NCBI GenBank assembly: GCA_950295325.1
Contig: OX485808.1
Span: 4,278,501-4,342,500 of the forward strand
Direction: 5' to 3'
Origin: Polytrichum commune
Lineage: Eukaryota > Streptophyta > Polytrichopsida > Polytrichales > Polytrichaceae
DNA length: 64,000 nt
Shown here: in pieces, positions 58,800 to 64,000 of the stretch
Position numbering within the stretch: position 1 is the first letter of the stretch
Layout: every line of letters begins with the position of its first letter
Position numbers and translations under genes: made by a program
Notes under the pieces: model-generated
Told to the model about the DNA's origin: nothing
Databases searched by the model: none
What the model saw: only the letters and a program-made list of their open reading frames with translations

Positions 58800-61700
58800 A
58801 TTCGTTGCTCCGGCCTTTCCTTCCGTCCCCTAGCCTTCCCTGGCTTCCTGTACTGAGGTGCATTTACTACTGTGTTGTGTCTAAGGTATGGGGGCCTTAC
58901 GTGGTCAATCTTTCTTAATTGGATACCAAATTATTGAGTGCTACATGCATATAGAGAGGTCTTGTAGATAAGAATAGACAATTTGGAAGGTATATATGAT
59001 CATTACAAGAGAGTTCAAAATTTTAACTTTGACCGACGAAGAAGAAGAACTTTGGTCTCCGGAGAAGGCCGGAGTGAATAAAGTGTATGTTCGTAGAACA
59101 TCCTAGGCCATGCCTTACAACAGTGGCATTAGATAACTTGGACCGCTTATAACTTCTATATCTCAACTATGATGATGAAACTTAGAATCGGAACCTTTGT
59201 GATTCGCAATTGTGATCTTATTGAGTGGATTGTCAATCCAATCCAATGGTCATATATTGCTTTGCGGTGTTGAAAGTGTTCATGATATAGTCAATATAAG
59301 GTAAACAAACCCATTTTTGATGACATAAGCAATTTCACATAAGTGTCACTAGAATAGGTGTGATACTATACTTAATTTTTTCATTGGCATGCACATTGAT
59401 ATCACAACATTTAACCAAAAATTTATAATTTATTTTGAACTATTTGCATTGCAATAAATTTTCAAAAGCAAGATTCTCTCCCAACCCATATTCAAAACAT
59501 TGGTCAACCTATTTTTGATAACTCATAGATGAAAAATTGGATATGATCAATACCCCTTTCAAGAAATTCATATCCATACCCTTTTCACTTAGTGTTTACA
59601 TCACATTGAACTCCTCGATCGATGGTTACAACTCCTCTCTCACTTGGTCACTACACTAGATATTATATTTAGTGTCATTAAATATTTGAAATTATGAAAT
59701 GCTATATTTAATATTTGTGTATCTCATATTTAATCAAAAAATGTCAAATTGGTTTTTGGACATTATAGAACAATAACAACTTTACATGGTATATAATTAC
59801 ATCAATAGTAAAAAAAATGTGTGACTCTAAACAGTAAGTGACACCAAAACTCTTAATTAGTGTACCTAATTCCAACATTCCAAATTTTAGAATAAATGCT
59901 ACAACAATGTCCAGGGAAGTTTTGGGCATAACCGGTGGAGATCCTAGAGTTTCCAAGTCCAACCGGTTACATGTTGACATTGTTCATGTTTTCTTTATTA
60001 ATTTGAGATATATTCTATATATTGCTCCAAAACGATCGGTAATTCTCCTGAAGTCTTGAACTTTAACCGGTTATTTCTCAAATTCAACCGGTTCATCTGC
60101 AACTAGCGCAAAGATTCTACACGTTTGTTGGGCTACATGTGTGGAACTTCACAACTTTAACTGGGGCCATATCGCATAGACAACTAACCGGCTAAACTAC
60201 ACCATGTCAAATGCTTTGTTGGCTTTCCTACTAACCGGACTCTAGGCCTTGTAAAGGCAATCTTCATAACTAGTATTCCATATCATATGTTGCAATGCTC
60301 GATGTATGTTGGCATGTTGTTCTCGGAAGACTATTTGTTGTATGTAGATTGTGACTTACCATCAATTAGCCTAGGACGTGCCTACAAAGTGTGTGCGGTG
60401 GAGCAAGTGCCTACAAGTACCTTGGCATGTTTGAATCTCGAGGTTAGGATGGTCTACATTCGGCTTGCAATGTGAGCTTGCTTGGGGCAACAATATGTTA
60501 GTTTGCCAACTAGCTTGCCTCCCGTCAACATAACCTTCGAGCTATGAAACATGGTCCGGCGCTAATTGGAAGCTTTGGTGCTTTGGAGACCTACTATATG
60601 CTTTGGCGAACTAAAGTTTTGATGTCTCCTACAAGTTGTTTGCAATCCAAATGTAGTTTTTAATTTGTTGAATTGATCATTTGTTGAATTGAGCATGATT
60701 TTCCATACTCGATTTGCAATGAGAGCTATGTTGTAGAATTTTAATAGAGAAATTGAATTCATGTTGTGTTGATTTATAATGGACGGCTTGAACAAGCAAT
60801 CAGAGACTCGTTCTTGAAAATCCACACCTAACCTTGACTTGAATTGCTTGAGGAATTAAGTCAACTCCACTTAAGCTTTCGGATCCTTGAAATTGAGCTT
60901 GAAAGTCTATTGGCTTCAAATTGAGCATGAAATTTCATTGGCTTCAAATTTGGAGCTTATGAGATCGAATAATCAAACTCGACACCGTATTTGGACATCC
61001 AAACCGCCATGTCACATTCGAGTTGTCATGATGTGGAATAAAATATTTATTGTAATTGCAATAAGCAATAAGCAACAAGCAATAATTGTAATCACAACAA
61101 ACAAGCCTTGGACATGCACATGTCACTTTTGAAACTTTGATGCCTATGCTTTGTTGATCACGAAAATAAGTTTGAAATTTGAACATTGGATTACGATCGG
61201 TGTTTACGATCTTCACACTATGCAATGATGTGAATGTTTTTGGATTGGTGAAATATACCATAGGATTTGGGTTATGCATATATGTAGTTTATTTGGGAAA
61301 CATTGAACATGCGGGTTACAATGTTCATGCTCTAAATCCATGCAATGATTCCACCAAGGCACATGCAATCAAGTTTGGCATTTAGAATCTTTGCCTCAAA
61401 ACACGGTATGATTATTCTTTCTTGGAATGCCGTTGTTTCAATTTTGTGTCTCCATGTGAATGCATGTTTAGGGTGCTTCTCAATGCTAACTTCTTTAAAT
61501 GCCATTTTTTTCTTGCTTGTTTCAAGGTATCCTTAATGTATAGTTGGATTGACATGTTCTTTGATACATGAGTGTGCAAGTTTGTAAGTCCATGCTTTGA
61601 AACTATAATTTTTGCAAGGATATTTGTTTAGTTCTTGTTGACATATGTGCAAACTTTGAAATTTGACAAATTATGCATTGTATTGTGTTATGTGGTGAGT

Positions 61701-62772
61701 CCATGCGAGATGGAGGACACACACAAAGTAGAGTAGGGTTATGATGGAGACACCATTCTCGAGACACAATCAATTAAGGATGAGCCAATAGCAAAAGAAC
61801 CCAATGTTTTGACAGACAAAGTGTCGGATGGGAGAAAATGTTAGCTTGAATTGCTCACCCATAACACATGCATGTAGCCAGTCATTCACGATGCCTCATA
61901 TATTGCTCAAACCCCTAAAAAAATTATAGGAAATTAAAGTGGGAATCGTTATTGTGACCTTCATTTTTATAACTCAATCTCCGACATTAGGATCCCACCA
62001 AATTTGGACAAGACACAAAACCAATAATTTTGGCACCCTAAACCGTCCACTTTCTTGATTTAGTGCTTAAATTTCAAGCACTGAGGCAAGTTTGGTCGCA
62101 CGATTAGGTTGAAGTACAATGTAATCATGGGTCATGATCATGTGAGTGACACTGATGGATTGCTATGAACTAGAATTGGTAAAATGTGAAGTGATAGGCA
62201 CAACCAAATCAATGAATTCATAGATAACATGATGGACACAACTAAAATAGTGTTTGTTGGCTCCTAGCATATATTTAGTGATGTGCACACTTGTACCCAA
62301 CAAATATTCAACTCACCTTAGCCTACACACATAAAACCTAAGGCCAACATGGTCACATGTAAGCAAATTCATGTCTTCGGTGACCTAGATAGCCTAGCAA
62401 CTCATTGAGGAGCTTTGGTGACATGTACAAAGAGACATGCAAACTCACACAAAGTGAGCTTCAACGACAAAAACCCTTTCCATGCTCGTGGGATCAAGTT
62501 TGGCACTCGACAATAAATTGTTGGGTTGGTGGAGTTCATTAACATAGCTCAACCAATAAAATACACCCTAATTGTGACCTCATGTGTCCTAGTAGCCAAA
62601 CCCAAACCTAACTTACACAACTTTTGGTAAGAGTTTTAGGGCCAGGCGACATTTCTTTACCTTCATAAACTTCATTGACACATAGTGGTGGTTACCTAAC
62701 CATTGGGTGCGGTTGGCCCTTATAAGGGTTGGGTTTGGGTTTGCTAGAGTTCCTCACTCCCTCTGTCCACTC
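58800..62772. other. Gene-free AT-rich stretch
   Basis: No ORF exceeds about 110 codons and none shows coding features. It contains the second AACCGGTT-rich repeat copy (59911-60102), a short duplication near 60885-60960 ('ttgagc(t/a)tgaaa..attggcttcaaat') and a 'caataagcaa' microrepeat near 61060. Confidence 0.5.
59911..60102 (+). repeat. AACCGGTT-containing dispersed repeat, copy 2
   Basis: This is the partner of 30367-30560 in the same orientation. It has more intact AACCGGTT-like boxes (for example at about 59930, 59961, 60065 and 60086) than copy 1, where several have decayed to 'aattggt' or 'aaccaatt'. Confidence 0.8.
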
Positions 62773-62775
62773 TTA

Positions 62776-63276
62776 GGGCCACTTCACACACGGGCCAAGA
62801 GCCGTGACCATGAAATTGTGAGAGCCCAAAAGAAAGCGTCCAAAGGCCGTCCCAGGACACTTCCAAAATCATGTAGTGTGGTCACGGATCCTCAAGTGTA
62901 GTGTGAAGTCATATGTGACCGGGCCCTCAACCAAATGCTCTTTCAATGAATTTCTATTCATATGGGTCCTCGCACATGATAAAATATAATAAAGCAATGG
63001 TTGTGAGCGTTCCGAATGCCATAGTCTCCCGGTATTGTGTTAGGCCTATCTCCAAGAAGTGGTTTTTGAAAATACTCCAAGTGACCATGAAGCATGATCC
63101 ATTCAATACCATTTAGGAATCCATGTAGACTTTACATTCATCTTGCATTCACATACTCCGTTGGTCCCTCAAGTATAGTGTAAAGCGAACTTGGACCGGC
63201 TCCGCCTTTTCCACCATGGAGAGTGCTTGAAGTGTATAGTAAACACGGGCTCTCAGTCTTGTGTGTGAAGTGGCCC
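62776..63276. mobile_element. PIF/Harbinger (Tourist)-like MITE
   Basis: The element starts GGGCCACTTCACACAC and ends with its exact inverse, GTGTGTGAAGTGGCCC. The arms extend imperfectly through an 'AGAGCC' match. It is flanked by TTA on both sides (62773-62775 and 63277-63279), the 3-bp target duplication typical of PIF/Harbinger elements, and GGG-rich ends also fit. At 501 bp there is no room for a transposase. Subterminal words like 'caagt(g/a)tagtgt(g/a)aag' recur near both ends and may be transposase-binding sites. Confidence 0.75.
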
Positions 63277-63279
63277 TTA

Positions 63280-64000
63280 CTTACTTAGGTATCTTTGTCT
63301 TTAGGTCTATTTGTAAGACCTGATTTGGGTGCAACAAACTTACAATCATTGTGAGTATAGCACCTCCTGAGACCCTTTTGGAAACTATCGGACCTTGTCA
63401 AGGGAAAACGAGGTTTTCTTATTAGTATGCACAATGTCTTTGCTCGATCTTGGACGGATGGAAGGAAGGAAGGGCGGTTGGATGGATGGAAGGATGATCC
63501 TCTTGTGGCGATTCATCTTTTGCCTACAAAAGAAAAACAAAAACAAAAGAGATGACTTCAAAGTTGCCACTAACATGAATTTTGTTGGAGTTTCGTTCTC
63601 CGAGTTTATCTTATTCTACATGTAATCTCAAAACGGGCATCACAAGACTTTAAGGTTTCTCAAAAGATATTGTCATTTTTTAAAGGTAAATATTATCACA
63701 AACAAACTTAAACCGGCATACATTGTCTATTTTTCCAAGTTGAATCAAGGTTCTCCCAATTTGCACAAATTTAATGCTTGGTCATTGCCTCTCTTCTCTA
63801 TGGACATTAATCCTTTTATTCTAGAATTGTCCATTTGCCCCCCACAACTTTTACTTTGAAGACTAAATGTACATACATATTTATCAAATTATTTGTGTAT
63901 GTCCCAACGTTATTGGGATCACATCACCTTGCATCCAATACTTGGGATTGACTATGACAATGTGAAATAATTTCCAACTAAAGTAGAAATGCCAAAGGTT
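63280..64000. other. Gene-free stretch to the window end
   Basis: This is AT-rich DNA with a GGAT/GGAA microrepeat at about 63450-63500. There is no supportable gene or RNA gene. Confidence 0.45.

Overview
This window is nuclear DNA from a land plant. Its genes have many spliceosomal introns and sit in long AT-rich, repeat-bearing spacers. Two products are plant-specific: an OTP51-type pentatricopeptide (PPR) protein with a LAGLIDADG-derived tail, and an OVATE-family protein. A third is a CASTOR/POLLUX-type ion channel. The window also carries a clear homologue of CEP164, the WW-domain protein of basal-body distal appendages. That gene is expected only in lineages that build cilia, so the source is most likely a plant with swimming sperm. 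A moss, liverwort, hornwort, lycophyte or fern fits; cycads and Ginkgo are less likely given the short introns. I cannot name the species.

Layout: (1) 1-645, degenerate 256-bp tandem repeat. (2) 880-5351 (+), OTP51-like PPR gene in two exons with an unusual RGG-rich N-terminal half. (3) 6851-11954 (-), multi-exon OVATE-domain gene with tandem arrays in its introns. (4) 12-23 kb, mostly non-coding repeats with two short single-membrane-span ORFs, both doubtful. (5) 23310-26625 (-), seven-exon EFG1-type rRNA-processing gene. (6) 27.3-37.8 kb, no gene seen; inverted-repeat elements, short repeats and a three-copy tandem repeat. (7) 37830-48257 (+), CEP164-like gene with about 18 or more exons. 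(8) 49030-55984 (-), thirteen-exon CASTOR/POLLUX gene, tail to tail with the CEP164-like gene. (9) 57.2-58.6 kb, four-copy tandem array upstream of the channel gene. (10) 58.8-64 kb, no gene seen; it holds a dispersed-repeat copy and a Harbinger-like MITE with a target-site duplication.

The genes are not a functional cluster. Their roles are organelle RNA splicing, transcriptional or growth regulation, ribosome biogenesis, ciliogenesis and nuclear-envelope ion flux. The recurring structural feature is local: almost every gene has a 60-330 bp sequence tandemly duplicated two to seven times in its upstream region or an intron. Exon boundaries were read by eye from splice signals, reading-frame continuity and remembered family conservation. 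No alignment or search was run.
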